Assembly: GCF_014287475.1 (NCBI RefSeq)
Contig: NZ_JACOPF010000001.1
Coordinates: 1-64,000 of the forward strand
DNA from: Mediterraneibacter hominis
Lineage (GTDB): Bacteria; Bacillota; Clostridia; Lachnospirales; Lachnospiraceae
Direction: 5' to 3'
Length of the DNA: 64,000 bases
Part shown: piece after piece, positions 7,940-16,251 of the stretch
How positions within the stretch are numbered: the first letter of the stretch is position 1
Layout: each line of letters starts with the position of its first letter
The notes under the pieces: generated by a model
What the model was told of the DNA's origin: nothing
Seen by the model: the letters and a program-made list of their open reading frames with translations, nothing else
Database searches by the model: none
Translations under genes and position numbers: made by a program

Positions 7940-8830
7940 TTACGGATCCAACCGTTTGATAAAATTTCCAGAGACAGAACATCCCTCATTAAATACCATA
8001 AAAGCATTGGGGTCTATTTCTTTTACAATTCTCTTGATGGTGGCTACTTCATGCTTGGAGATGACAACAAAGAGAACAGAGGAATGTTCGTTTGTATAGG
8101 CCCCTGCTCCGTCCCAGTTTGTGACGCCCCGTCCGGTCTGCTGCATGATTGCCTGTGGGATTCCCTCTTTTTTTGTAAAAATGATGACACTCATGTTGAT
8201 ATTCTGTATATGTACTCTGTCGCAGGCAATAGAATATACAACACCATAAATGAGCGAATAGATGACGATTTCTATGTTGAACATGGCAAGACAGATCCCA
8301 TATACAAGAATATTGATAATAAGGGACATCTTTCCTACGCTAAAACTGTGGAATTTTTTTGTAAAATAGAGTCCAAGTATGTCCTGTCCGCCGCCAGAGC
8401 TTCCGCCGCGTAAGATAAGTCCAGAACCCGTTCCCGCGATTATGCCTCCGATAATGCAGGCAGTCAGATAGTCCTCGATGACTGGGTGGATAGGAATGGG
8501 AATCAAGGTCAAGGCAGCGGTCTGTATCAGGATGGTTATGATAGAGCGCACAAAAAAATTTTTGCCCATTGTCCATGCCAGGTAAATTAGAGGGAGGTTA
8601 ATCAGCAGATAGATAATACCGGCGATGTCGGTCTGCCCGAAGGACAGATGGAACACCTGCAAAAGAAAGGTACGGATTAACTGGGAAATCCCCATGAATC
8701 CACCGTTATAAAGGGAAAGTGGAGTGATAAACACATTTAGCCCAAAGGCAAACAAGACAGAACCAAGCACGGCATATCCCATACCGTTTAAACCAATGCG
8801 CTGCATAGTGGATGAAAATTTTGGTGACAT
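7940..8830 (-). CDS. YitT family membrane protein
   Basis: 296 residues. Five or six membrane helices (about 15-200, for example YAVLGSVLFAFGLNVFI and the glycine-rich IIAGTGSGLILRGGSSGGG) are followed by a cytoplasmic DUF2179 domain (about 205-290: NMSVIIFTKKEGIPQAIM). This is the YitT/YvjA layout, whose biochemical role is not established. GGAGAG lies ten bases before the ATG. The gene stands alone and converges on the surface-protein gene at a shared terminator. Confidence 0.88.
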   Translation of the reverse strand: MSPKFSSTMQRIGLNGMGYAVLGSVLFAFGLNVFITPLSLYNGGFMGISQLIRTFLLQVFHLSFGQTDIAGIIYLLINLPLIYLAWTMGKNFFVRSIITILIQTAALTLIPIPIHPVIEDYLTACIIGGIIAGTGSGLILRGGSSGGGQDILGLYFTKKFHSFSVGKMSLIINILVYGICLAMFNIEIVIYSLIYGVVYSIACDRVHIQNINMSVIIFTKKEGIPQAIMQQTGRGVTNWDGAGAYTNEHSSVLFVVISKHEVATIKRIVKEIDPNAFMVFNEGCSVSGNFIKRLDP

Positions 8831-8917
8831 AGTACAATAACTCTCCTTTTTTGAAAGAATTCCTATAAAATCCTTTACATATTATAACAGGTTCTAGACT
8901 GCGGTACAATATCAAAA

Positions 8918-9526
8918 TTAACGATTCCACTGTAAAAAATGAATACTAAAAGGTTCTTTTTTATACTTCATCAAATGTTTTAAAATGACAGTCGCAGAGA
9001 TACAGAACGTTCCGTAGACAAATGACCTTACAGGTATTGTCCAGGCGCAGGCCAATGTAAAACAAAAGAAAGTAATGATACTGCGGAACAGATGTGGACG
9101 AATGATGACAACGGCAGAAAATAAAAGATAGAATACAATCAGATAAAGAAGTGGAGTTAGAAAGGGATATAATCCCAGCAGACAGCCAAAGGAAACGGCG
9201 ATGGCCTTTCCCCCTTTTTTGAACTGGAGAAAAGGAAAGGCATGTCCTATAACTGGTGCAGAAAGTACAAAACAGAAAAGAGGCGCTTGAGGGCGAAGAA
9301 AGCGGGCGGCGAAAAAGACAGGAAAAAATCCTTTGGCAAGCTCTAAAAAAATAACAAGTGTGCCAATGCCTGCACCGGCACAGGCAAATGCATTAAATGT
9401 ACCTGGATTCTGATCTTCACTTAACCTTCGAATATCCATATTACAGAAAAATTTTGGTACGAGATATGCATACAGAATACTTCCTGAAAGATAACCGACG
9501 ATAATAAAAAAGATATAACCTGCCAT
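8918..9526 (-). CDS. PlsY-like glycerol-3-phosphate acyltransferase family protein
   Basis: 202 residues from ATG 9526 (GGAG ten bases before it); a longer frame to 9622 only overlaps the neighbouring gene. The protein is polytopic, with the PlsY pattern GYLSGSILYAYLV, LAKGFFPVFF and GHAFPFLQFKKGGKAIAVSFG. The usual GSGNxGATN loop is replaced by SEDQNPGTFNAF, so it is a divergent paralogue rather than the housekeeping acyl-phosphate:glycerol-3-phosphate acyltransferase. The start lies six bases after the stop of the glycosyltransferase gene, which suggests the two act in the same membrane-lipid pathway. The exact acceptor is unknown. Confidence 0.75.
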   Translation of the reverse strand: MAGYIFFIIVGYLSGSILYAYLVPKFFCNMDIRRLSEDQNPGTFNAFACAGAGIGTLVIFLELAKGFFPVFFAARFLRPQAPLFCFVLSAPVIGHAFPFLQFKKGGKAIAVSFGCLLGLYPFLTPLLYLIVFYLLFSAVVIIRPHLFRSIITFFCFTLACAWTIPVRSFVYGTFCISATVILKHLMKYKKEPFSIHFLQWNR

Positions 9527-9531
9527 AGTAT

Positions 9532-10656
9532 TTATTCTCCTGCTGCCTCTGTAAAGCTTCGTAAAAGCTGATATGTTTTTTCTGCGGCATCCTTTGGGAT
9601 GACTCTTTTCTGGGCTGCACACATAGATTTTTTTAGTTCCTCATCTCGGATCAAATTTTGCCCTGCACGAATCTGTCCATAGAATTTCCGAGAAGTAAGG
9701 GAAAGACCGTGGGTAGTAAAAAAATCGAGATTTTTAGTTTCACAGCCTGGAATCGGGCGAGTGTGCACAATAGGAATTTCTTTTACCGCTGCTTCCGTGC
9801 TTGTAAGTCCGCCAGGCTTTGTAAAAAGAACATCGCTGGCATCCATATAGGCAGAAATGTGTTCTGTATAGCCTAATATCCGTATATTATCGTAATTGTG
9901 AAAAGATTTCTGCAATATTTTACGGAGTCTTTTATTATTTCCGCAGATCACAATAATATATTCATCGGGTGAGAGCGTTTTAAGAAGTTCCGCTACGAAA
10001 AATGGGATTTTACCGAATCCCATACTACCACTCATAATCAGATATACGTGTGCAGCTTCTGGAATCCGGCAGATTTGGCGAGCATAACTTTTTTTCCCTT
10101 TTTCAGAGAATGACTTTCTGACGGGGATCCCATAAGGCTTTAACTTAGATGCAGGGAGTCCTTTTTCTTCGAATTCTTGTGCAAGCGAAGGGTGAGGAAT
10201 GATGTATGCATCGCAGTTTGTCTCTTCCCAAAATGGAATACAGGTATAATCCGTTTCTACAGCAATCACTTTTGGGCGGAGTATCCCTTTTTGTTTCATA
10301 TAGGTAAGTGTTTCTGCAGCAAAGAGATGGACTGTAACAATGGCGTCATAAGAATGAGCGTTGAGATATTTTTTCAGAGGTTCTGCAAGTAGTGTATTTG
10401 CATAATAGACAGGAGATTTCCTTTTCTTTGAGCTTACCAGTGTCCCAGCTTTGTAGAGAAGCTGAAAGAATCCAGGGGCATGTGTCACAATTCCAACGTA
10501 GCTGCCGCCAACCAGACGGGAAATTCGTTTTCCGGCCAGGAGCATAATATCTACGAGTTCAGCTGTGTCCCCATGTGACACAATACATTCTTTGAGCGCC
10601 TTGCCGGCATAATTGTGTCCTTCTCCTGTATTACAGGATAAAATTAATATATTCAT
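9532..10656 (-). CDS. GT28 glycosyltransferase (MGDG synthase / UgtP family)
   Basis: 374 residues. The N-terminal domain begins ILILSCNTGEGHNYAGKAL, the glycine/histidine loop of MGDG-synthase-type enzymes. The C-terminal domain has SGSMGFGK, the KPGGLTSTEA sugar-nucleotide-binding motif, and the IPIVHTRPIPGCETKN segment. Known relatives add galactose or glucose from UDP-sugars to diacylglycerol on the cytoplasmic face of the membrane. It is read with the PlsY-like gene, supporting a glycolipid role. The donor sugar cannot be read from sequence. Confidence 0.85.
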   Translation of the reverse strand: MNILILSCNTGEGHNYAGKALKECIVSHGDTAELVDIMLLAGKRISRLVGGSYVGIVTHAPGFFQLLYKAGTLVSSKKRKSPVYYANTLLAEPLKKYLNAHSYDAIVTVHLFAAETLTYMKQKGILRPKVIAVETDYTCIPFWEETNCDAYIIPHPSLAQEFEEKGLPASKLKPYGIPVRKSFSEKGKKSYARQICRIPEAAHVYLIMSGSMGFGKIPFFVAELLKTLSPDEYIIVICGNNKRLRKILQKSFHNYDNIRILGYTEHISAYMDASDVLFTKPGGLTSTEAAVKEIPIVHTRPIPGCETKNLDFFTTHGLSLTSRKFYGQIRAGQNLIRDEELKKSMCAAQKRVIPKDAAEKTYQLLRSFTEAAGE

Positions 10657-10729
10657 AATACATTTGTCTCATTTCTATAAGTCGGTTCATTTGTGTCAAT
10701 CCATATCAGTATAACCGCTTTTTGCGGGG

Positions 10730-11647
10730 TTATATCATAAATCCTGCAAGAAAGATAACAACAGGGATGGTGAAGATAGAAAGTATGGTAGAAAATGCAA
10801 AAATTTCCGATGCGTACGTATAATTCTGGCGAAAACGAATTGCCATCATAGTTCCTGTTGTAGCAGTCGGACATGCCGCGGCAATCAAAATTGTATATGC
10901 AACATCATGCGGGAATCTGCATAGGGCAAGTGCTGCTAAAGTAAGAAGAGGGACTATCAGTAATTTTAAGATGGAAGCCCTGTATATTTTTAAAGTGGTA
11001 AACAGCTTTTTTAAGTCTGCCTGAGCCACAGAGAAGCCTGCGACCATCATGGCAAGAGGTGTATTCATGTCGGCAATATAAGTCATAGAATCTAGAAGAA
11101 TGTCTGGAAGCACGATTTGAGAAAAAAACAAAATCAAAGCAACCCCTGTTGCAATAACGACAGGGGAAAGCAGTCCTTCCTTAAGCTCTTTTAAGCTGAA
11201 TTCCTTTTTCATCAGGCTTAAGCCATGCGTCCAGGAAAAGAGGTTAAAAAGAGTGATATACGCGGTGAGAAAAAATACACCTTTGTTTCCGAGTACACTG
11301 TGAATTAATGGGATTCCAATAAATCCGCAATTCGAATAAACTACGCTGAAACGTTCAATACAGTAATCTGGGTTCTTCTTTACAGGAATGAAGAGATTCG
11401 CAGCGAATATGGCGATTATATTTGAAACGGCTGCGGCGACAAAGGCGAGAAGAAGCCCATGCACCAGCTCTGTATCATAATCAGTCTGAAGTGCGGTCAA
11501 AATGACACAAGGATTGACAACTAACAAGAGCAGATCAGATACAGTGCGGTTCCCCTCCTGCCCAACCAGACGGATCCGGTAGCAGACAAAGGCAAGCAGC
11601 ATGATAAAAAACATTTTTAGAAGTTGACTGAATATCAGTATAAACAT
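10730..11647 (-). CDS. AEC family transporter
   Basis: 305 residues with about ten hydrophobic helices arranged as two repeats (starting at ILIFSQLLKMFFIMLLAFVCYRI and at VIATGVALILFFSQIVLPD). Conserved AEC features include NPCVILTALQ, NCGFIGIPLIHSVLG and the last repeat AACPTATTGTMMAIRF. Members are secondary transporters for malate or other organic acids, or for auxin in plants; the substrate here is unknown. The stop codon overlaps a small hairpin at 10711-10732. Confidence 0.85.
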   Translation of the reverse strand: MFILIFSQLLKMFFIMLLAFVCYRIRLVGQEGNRTVSDLLLLVVNPCVILTALQTDYDTELVHGLLLAFVAAAVSNIIAIFAANLFIPVKKNPDYCIERFSVVYSNCGFIGIPLIHSVLGNKGVFFLTAYITLFNLFSWTHGLSLMKKEFSLKELKEGLLSPVVIATGVALILFFSQIVLPDILLDSMTYIADMNTPLAMMVAGFSVAQADLKKLFTTLKIYRASILKLLIVPLLTLAALALCRFPHDVAYTILIAAACPTATTGTMMAIRFRQNYTYASEIFAFSTILSIFTIPVVIFLAGFMI

Positions 11648-11676
11648 AAGATGATAGGTTCTCCCCTCTAAGATAC

Positions 11677-12123
11677 TTAAACCAAGAAGGAAGCTACGAT
11701 TTCATTTACCTGTTTTCCATCTGCCTTCCCTTTTACCTTCGGCATAAGCTCTTTCATAATTTTTCCTTTGTCTTTTCCAGCAGGCTTTGAGATTCCAAGC
11801 TGTGTAATTACTTCCTGCACGAGTGCGCGGATTTCCTCCTCGCCCATCATTTTCGGTGCATATTCTTCAAGAACTGAGAGACGTTTTTTACATTCCTCAA
11901 TGATGTCTGTGCGGTCAGCCGGAGTCATATCCAGGGTTTCCTTTGTCTGCTTAATTTCCTTTAATATAACCTGTGCCTCCTCCTCAGCAGAGAGCTCTGC
12001 ACGCTTATCGATTGCTTTATTCTTTAAAGCAGAGAGAAGAAAAGAAAGTGCCGCTTTTCGCTCTTTGTCTCCAGCCTTCATAGCGGCAACCATAGCGCTT
12101 CTGACTTCATCAATTTTACTCAT
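11677..12123 (-). CDS. yqeY: GatB/YqeY domain protein
   Basis: 148 residues, the normal length. Conserved features are the start SKIDEVRSAMVAAMKAGDKERKAALSFL, ILKEIKQTKETLDM, and the C-terminal tail KAGKDKGKIMKELMPKVKGKADGKQVNEIV (shown in part), a domain shared with the tRNA-dependent amidotransferase subunit GatB that contacts tRNA. The stand-alone role is not firmly known. AGGAGG lies seven bases before the ATG at 12123. Confidence 0.9.
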   Translation of the reverse strand: MSKIDEVRSAMVAAMKAGDKERKAALSFLLSALKNKAIDKRAELSAEEEAQVILKEIKQTKETLDMTPADRTDIIEECKKRLSVLEEYAPKMMGEEEIRALVQEVITQLGISKPAGKDKGKIMKELMPKVKGKADGKQVNEIVASFLV

Positions 12124-12159
12124 TTTATTAACCTCCTGATTCTGTGATAAACCGCCCTT

Positions 12160-12801
12160 TCAACGGTTGATACCAGCCTGAAGTTCATCTGCCCATGTCT
12201 GCAGGCTGTAAGTGTGTCCATTAAAAAGCTTTAAGATAACTCCGGCAGGGTTATCTTCATTTGCAAATGCATTTGCCTCATCAGTATCTACATGCATAGC
12301 AAGAGAAAAAGAAGGACTGACCCTGACAACTACGTCGGAGAAGATAAGAGAGCGTTCATAACTGGTTGTGATAACAAATACAATATCATTGTCCTTTACA
12401 TGTGCACGCATAGCATCTACAGGATTCATATGGATGTGACGTTTTGCTACAATGACGCCTTTTTCCAGTTGTACTTTCCCTTTCGGCCCGACTAAAAGAC
12501 AACCCGGTGTCCCCTCCAGATCTCCGGACTGGCGTATGACACTGGGGATTCCTAAGCGACGTGTATCTGTCACAGAGAGTTCAACCTGCGTACAGGAACG
12601 GCAGGGGCCTAATACAATGACCTTCTCAAAGCGACCTTTCGGACCAGCAACGGTGAGACGTTCTTTACAAGCATATTGTCCTGGCTGGCTCAATTCTTTT
12701 ACAAATGTAGGGCGGGCGCCAGAACCGAATAAGATTTCAAAATCCTGCTGTGACAGATGAATATGTCTTGCTGATGTCTCTATCGGAATTTTTAAACTCA
12801 T
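12160..12801 (-). CDS. pduL: PduL-type phosphate acyltransferase
   Basis: 213 residues from ATG 12801, chosen because GGAGGG lies four bases before it; the frame extends to 12849 without a ribosome binding site. Two similar beta-barrel halves carry the conserved histidine motifs SARHIHLS (N-terminal) and AKRHIHMNP (middle), which bind zinc in PduL, plus HVDTDEANAF near the end. The enzyme exchanges the acyl group between acyl-phosphate and CoA. There are no microcompartment shell genes nearby and no encapsulation-like N-terminal helix, so a housekeeping phosphotransacetylase role is likely. Confidence 0.9.
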   Translation of the reverse strand: MSLKIPIETSARHIHLSQQDFEILFGSGARPTFVKELSQPGQYACKERLTVAGPKGRFEKVIVLGPCRSCTQVELSVTDTRRLGIPSVIRQSGDLEGTPGCLLVGPKGKVQLEKGVIVAKRHIHMNPVDAMRAHVKDNDIVFVITTSYERSLIFSDVVVRVSPSFSLAMHVDTDEANAFANEDNPAGVILKLFNGHTYSLQTWADELQAGINR

Positions 12802-12956
12802 ATTCCCTCCTGATACATGAAACCTTCTGTTCCTTTCACACTCTCTCAATTCTAGCAGAATAAAGCAAGGTTTTCAAGTAAGAGAACAACGGGAAGAGAT
12901 TTTGCCGTATAGTGGTAAAGAAGAAAAAAGTATGTTAAAATTCTGTTAAGAAAATA

Positions 12957-12982
12957 AAAAGTCGGATTGTCCGACTGGTTTT
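12957..12982. other. small GC hairpin before the phosphate transporter gene
   Basis: AGTCGGA (12960-12966) and TCCGACT (12970-12976) form a perfect 7-bp stem with A-rich and T-rich flanks. It lies 65 bases before nptA in a promoter-like AT-rich stretch, so it may be a 5' leader structure or a terminator. There is no clear -10/-35 pair to decide. Confidence 0.3.
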
Positions 12983-13040
12983 CGTATGTTATCTTGAACT
13001 AAGTATGCGTATCAATACGATAAACAAAGGAGAAAATGAG

Positions 13041-14672
13041 ATGGGAATAAAAGATATACTGTCCCTGTTAGGAGGGCTTGCGTTATTTCTGTATGGAATG
13101 CAGATGATGAGCAGCGGCTTGGAGTCCGCGGCAGGAAATAAAATGAAATCCATATTGGAAAGACTGACCTCCAACAGAATAAAAGGAGTGCTTGTAGGAG
13201 CCGCTATTACTGCGGTGATTCAGTCTTCTTCGGCGACGACAGTGATGGTCGTAGGATTTGTAAACTCCGGACTGATGACATTGAATCAGGCAGTCTGGGT
13301 GATTATGGGGGCGAATATCGGTACAACGATTACGGGCCAGCTTATCGCCCTGGACATGGGCGCGATCGCTCCGGTTTTCGCAATCGGCGGCGTGGCAGCC
13401 ATTATGTTTGTAAAAAGTGAAAAGGTACACCATATCAGTGGGATTTTTGCGGGGCTTGGTATTTTGTTTATGGGAATGGATATGATGGGAAACGCTATGG
13501 AACCGCTTCAGAATTCAGAGACGTTTCTGCAGTTTATGACAACATTCCAGAATCCAGTTGTAGGTATTCTGATTGGAGCTGTCTTTACAGCGATTATCCA
13601 GTCCTCCTCTGCATCTGTGGGGATTCTCCAGGCGCTTGCCGGTACGGGAATGATTCCACTTTCCAGCGCGGTATATGTTCTGTTCGGACAGAATATTGGA
13701 ACCTGTATTACTGCAGTGCTTGCATCTATCGGCACGAAGGTCAATGCCAGAAGAACGACAGTCATTCATTTGATGTTTAATATTTTTGGCTCTGTGCTGT
13801 TTACGGTTATCTGCCTGGTGACTCCATTTGTGTCCTGGATGGAGGCGCTGACACCAGGGAATCCTGTATCGCAGATAGCAAACGTACATACGACCTTTAA
13901 TATCGTGACTACGTTGATTTTACTTCCATTTGGAACCTATATGGCAAGAGTCGCGGTGAAAGTCCTGCCGGACAACAAGAAGGAGGAGGAAGAAGAGTAT
14001 AGGCTGAAATATATTCGCCCGTTTGATTCTACTTATGCAATCGGACAGGCTGCGGTGTCTATCTCGCAGGTGCGTGACGAAGTGGGAAGAATGCGTGATA
14101 TGGTTGCGAAAAATATCAATGATGCGTACGAGGTACTGATTCATTATGATGATAAGGCGAGAAAAAAGGTGGCCGAACGAGAAGAATATATTGATTATCT
14201 GAATAGAGGGATTTCAGAATATATTGTCTCTTTGATGGGAAATGAAAAATCGTTTTCGGATTCAAAACAGTTGAATGGCTTCTACGTAGTCATCAGTAAT
14301 CTGGAGAGAATCGGGGACCATGCTGTGAACCTTGCAGGGTATGCGGACGACCTGAAAAAGTGGGATTTAAAATTTTCAGAAAATGTATTAGAAGAACTGG
14401 AAATAATGAAGAAGCAATGTCTGGAAGCCCTGGATATTATAAAAGATGTGCAGGCAGAGCAGGTAGGGTTTGTGCTCAATAAAGCGTCTGCGATTGAGCA
14501 GAAAATTGATGATACACGAGACAAATATTTCAAAAAGCAGATGCAGCGATTAAAGAAAGGGAAATGCAAGCCGCAGACAGGAATTATTTTTACTGAAATT
14601 TTAACAGATTTTGAAAGAATGGGTGACCATGTAAAAAATATTGCACAGCAATATGAAGAAATGGAAGACTGA
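13041..14672 (+). CDS. Na/Pi cotransporter with C-terminal PhoU-like domain
   Basis: 543 residues from ATG 13041 (AAAGGAG upstream); an ATG at 13005 lacks a ribosome binding site. The membrane part holds the two inverted Na/Pi repeats with the signature glutamine-serine motifs AVIQSSSATTVM (about residue 58) and AIIQSSSASVGIL (about residue 180). From about residue 335 the protein is soluble and helical with two PhoU-like repeats (LNGFYVVISNLERIGDHAVNL and ILTDFERMGDHVKNI). It imports phosphate with sodium, and the PhoU-like part is thought to regulate flux. Confidence 0.9.
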   Translation: MGIKDILSLLGGLALFLYGMQMMSSGLESAAGNKMKSILERLTSNRIKGVLVGAAITAVIQSSSATTVMVVGFVNSGLMTLNQAVWVIMGANIGTTITGQLIALDMGAIAPVFAIGGVAAIMFVKSEKVHHISGIFAGLGILFMGMDMMGNAMEPLQNSETFLQFMTTFQNPVVGILIGAVFTAIIQSSSASVGILQALAGTGMIPLSSAVYVLFGQNIGTCITAVLASIGTKVNARRTTVIHLMFNIFGSVLFTVICLVTPFVSWMEALTPGNPVSQIANVHTTFNIVTTLILLPFGTYMARVAVKVLPDNKKEEEEEYRLKYIRPFDSTYAIGQAAVSISQVRDEVGRMRDMVAKNINDAYEVLIHYDDKARKKVAEREEYIDYLNRGISEYIVSLMGNEKSFSDSKQLNGFYVVISNLERIGDHAVNLAGYADDLKKWDLKFSENVLEELEIMKKQCLEALDIIKDVQAEQVGFVLNKASAIEQKIDDTRDKYFKKQMQRLKKGKCKPQTGIIFTEILTDFERMGDHVKNIAQQYEEMED

Positions 14673-14723
14673 CAATATAGATTCCGGATATTTTATCCGG
14701 GATTAAAAAACATACGAATATTT

Positions 14724-14844
14724 TTCCTCCATTTTACAGATACTACATTTATCTGCAAAAGTTACCAGCTTCAGACAAAGATGTATTCGTCTGATAGTGT
14801 ATACACCGCAATCAGGATAAATGCAAGAATGTAAAATGGAGGAA
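14724..14844 (+). promoter_or_regulatory. inverted repeat that can cover the spoVT ribosome binding site
   Basis: TTCCTCCATTTTAC (14724-14737) is a perfect 14-bp complement of GTAAAATGGAGGAA (14831-14844), which contains the spoVT Shine-Dalgarno GGAGG. The 93-base loop holds a second stem (TCAGAC 14771-14776 with GTCTGA 14789-14794) that would bring the arms together. If both arms are transcribed, the ribosome binding site would be paired. No promoter position is certain, so the leader could start inside the loop and lack the left arm. Confidence 0.5.
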
Positions 14845-14850
14845 TTTTTT

Positions 14851-15396
14851 ATGAAGGCAACAGGAATCGTAAGACGGATTGACGATCTCGGAAGAGTAGT
14901 GATTCCGAAAGAGATAAGAAGAACTTTGAGAATACGGGAGGGAGATCCCTTAGAAATTTTTACAGACCGGGAAGGAGAGATTATACTAAAAAAATATTCT
15001 CCGATCGGGGAACTGGGGACGCTTGCAAAGCTATATTCAGAAAGCCTTTCGCAGACAATGGGATGTACGGTCTGCATTACAGATATGGATCAGATAGTGG
15101 CAGTTTCCGGAAGCGGAAAAAAGGAATTGCAGGATGCCTATATCAGTAAAGAATTAGAACACGTTATTTTACAGCGTTCGCAGGTTGCAGAAAAGGCAGG
15201 GAGCGCTAAGTATGTGGAAATATCAGCCGGAGCAAAAGAATATGCAGAAGAAGTGATCTGTCCGATTCTGTGTAACGGGGATGTGATAGGTTCCGTTGTA
15301 TTTCTTGGAAAAGACGAGAAAAGAAAATTTGGGGACGTAGAATGTAAAGTGGCACAAAGCGCGGCAGAATTCTTAGGAAAGCAGATGGGGCAGTAG
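14851..15396 (+). CDS. spoVT: SpoVT/AbrB-type stage V sporulation regulator
   Basis: 181 residues, the usual SpoVT length. Start ATG 14851 is preceded by GGAGG at about 8 bases and begins MKATGIVRRIDDLGRVVIPK, the classic swapped-hairpin AbrB DNA-binding domain (1-50, with REGDPLEIF). The rest (about 55-181) is a GAF-like domain. SpoVT tunes late forespore genes in endospore formers. It stands between the phosphate transporter and the ScfA region without a shared operon. Its ribosome binding site lies in one arm of a perfect inverted repeat. Confidence 0.93.
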   Translation: MKATGIVRRIDDLGRVVIPKEIRRTLRIREGDPLEIFTDREGEIILKKYSPIGELGTLAKLYSESLSQTMGCTVCITDMDQIVAVSGSGKKELQDAYISKELEHVILQRSQVAEKAGSAKYVEISAGAKEYAEEVICPILCNGDVIGSVVFLGKDEKRKFGDVECKVAQSAAEFLGKQMGQ

Positions 15397-15479
15397 CATA
15401 AAACTTCTCGAACAAGCATAGGATGTAGTAGCAAAACGAAGCAGGCAGCAGAAGCTTATGCGAAACGAGGAGGAGAGAG

Positions 15480-15866
15480 ATGGAAAAAAAGATGAAGAAT
15501 GGCCGGGGAATAGAGAAGAAATTACTCTGGCTGCTGAAATCCCTGTTATGCGCGTATATTGTGACCGGAATACTACTGTTCATTTTGACGATGCTTTTAT
15601 ATAAGCTGAATCTCGATGAAGGAAAGGTGACAGCCGGGATTGTGGTGATCTATATACTGTCTACATTTGCGGGAGGATTTTTGATAGGAAAGCTTGCAGG
15701 GGTACGGAAATTTGCATGGGGGCTTATATTAGGAGTATTGTATTTTGTTCTACTGCTGCTAATTTCCCTCGGAGTCTATCATACCTTACAGTCAGAATGG
15801 CAAAGTCTGATTACAACATGCCTTTTGTGTGCGGGAGGCGGTATGCTGGGCGGCATGTTCTCATAA
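15480..15866 (+). CDS. TIGR04086-type small membrane protein
   Basis: 128 residues with four hydrophobic helices (about 17-40, 46-66, 74-97 and 105-127) and a glycine-rich end (CAGGGMLGGMF). GAGGAGAGAG precedes the ATG. This small family of unknown function is commonly found in clostridia beside the SCIFF peptide genes, which is the position seen here, 138 bases before scfA. Whether it takes part in export or maturation of the peptide is not known. Confidence 0.75.
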   Translation: MEKKMKNGRGIEKKLLWLLKSLLCAYIVTGILLFILTMLLYKLNLDEGKVTAGIVVIYILSTFAGGFLIGKLAGVRKFAWGLILGVLYFVLLLLISLGVYHTLQSEWQSLITTCLLCAGGGMLGGMFS

Positions 15867-15923
15867 TAGCGCAAAGGGAGCAAAACGGCGATTTCTATAT
15901 CGTCTGGAACAGAAAAAAAGGGG

Positions 15924-15952
15924 TTTAAAAACGGAAAACAGTATGGTATAAT
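15924..15952 (+). promoter_or_regulatory. probable promoter of scfA
   Basis: TATAAT at 15947-15952 is preceded by TTTAAA with a 17-base spacer. Directly after it is a small dyad, GTTAC-GAA-GTAAC (15953-15965), around the likely transcription start. Confidence 0.55.
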
Positions 15953-16003
15953 GTTACGAAGTAACAGGTGTATATGGATACACGCAAAGTAGGAGGAGAG
16001 AAG

Positions 16004-16147
16004 ATGAAACACATTAAGACACTGAATACGCAGACATTAAATCATACAGTGAAAAAAGGCGGATGCGGCGAGTGCCAGACATCCTGTCAGTCAGCATGTA
16101 AGACATCCTGCACAGTGGGAAACCAGACATGTGAGCATAAGAAATAG
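16004..16147 (+). CDS. scfA: SCIFF ranthipeptide precursor
   Basis: 47 residues with AGGAGGAGAG just before the ATG. It contains six cysteines at 21, 24, 28, 32, 36 and 43 (six cysteines in forty-five residues), the conserved start MKHIKTLNTQTL, and the GGCGECQTSCQSACKTSC core. ScfB is known to install thioether bridges from such cysteines to nearby residues; threonines and serines lie between the cysteines here. A hairpin and then scfB follow. The peptide is nearly universal in Clostridia, and its biological role is not well defined. Confidence 0.95.
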   Translation: MKHIKTLNTQTLNHTVKKGGCGECQTSCQSACKTSCTVGNQTCEHKK

Positions 16148-16188
16148 GCTGTATCAGCAAATTTTGGCTGAATAAAAGTGAAGAAAAG

Positions 16189-16212
16189 AGGCAGCGGCGT
16201 TTACCGCTGCCT
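16189..16212 (+). terminator. hairpin between scfA and scfB (partial terminator)
   Basis: AGGCAGCGG (16189-16197) pairs perfectly with CCGCTGCCT (16204-16212) across a 6-base loop; the following sequence is only moderately T-rich. It fits an attenuator that lets the abundant peptide mRNA stop here while some transcripts continue into the maturase gene. Confidence 0.65.
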
Positions 16213-16251
16213 TAGCGTTTGTTATTACAGAATGAAAGAGAGATACATATC

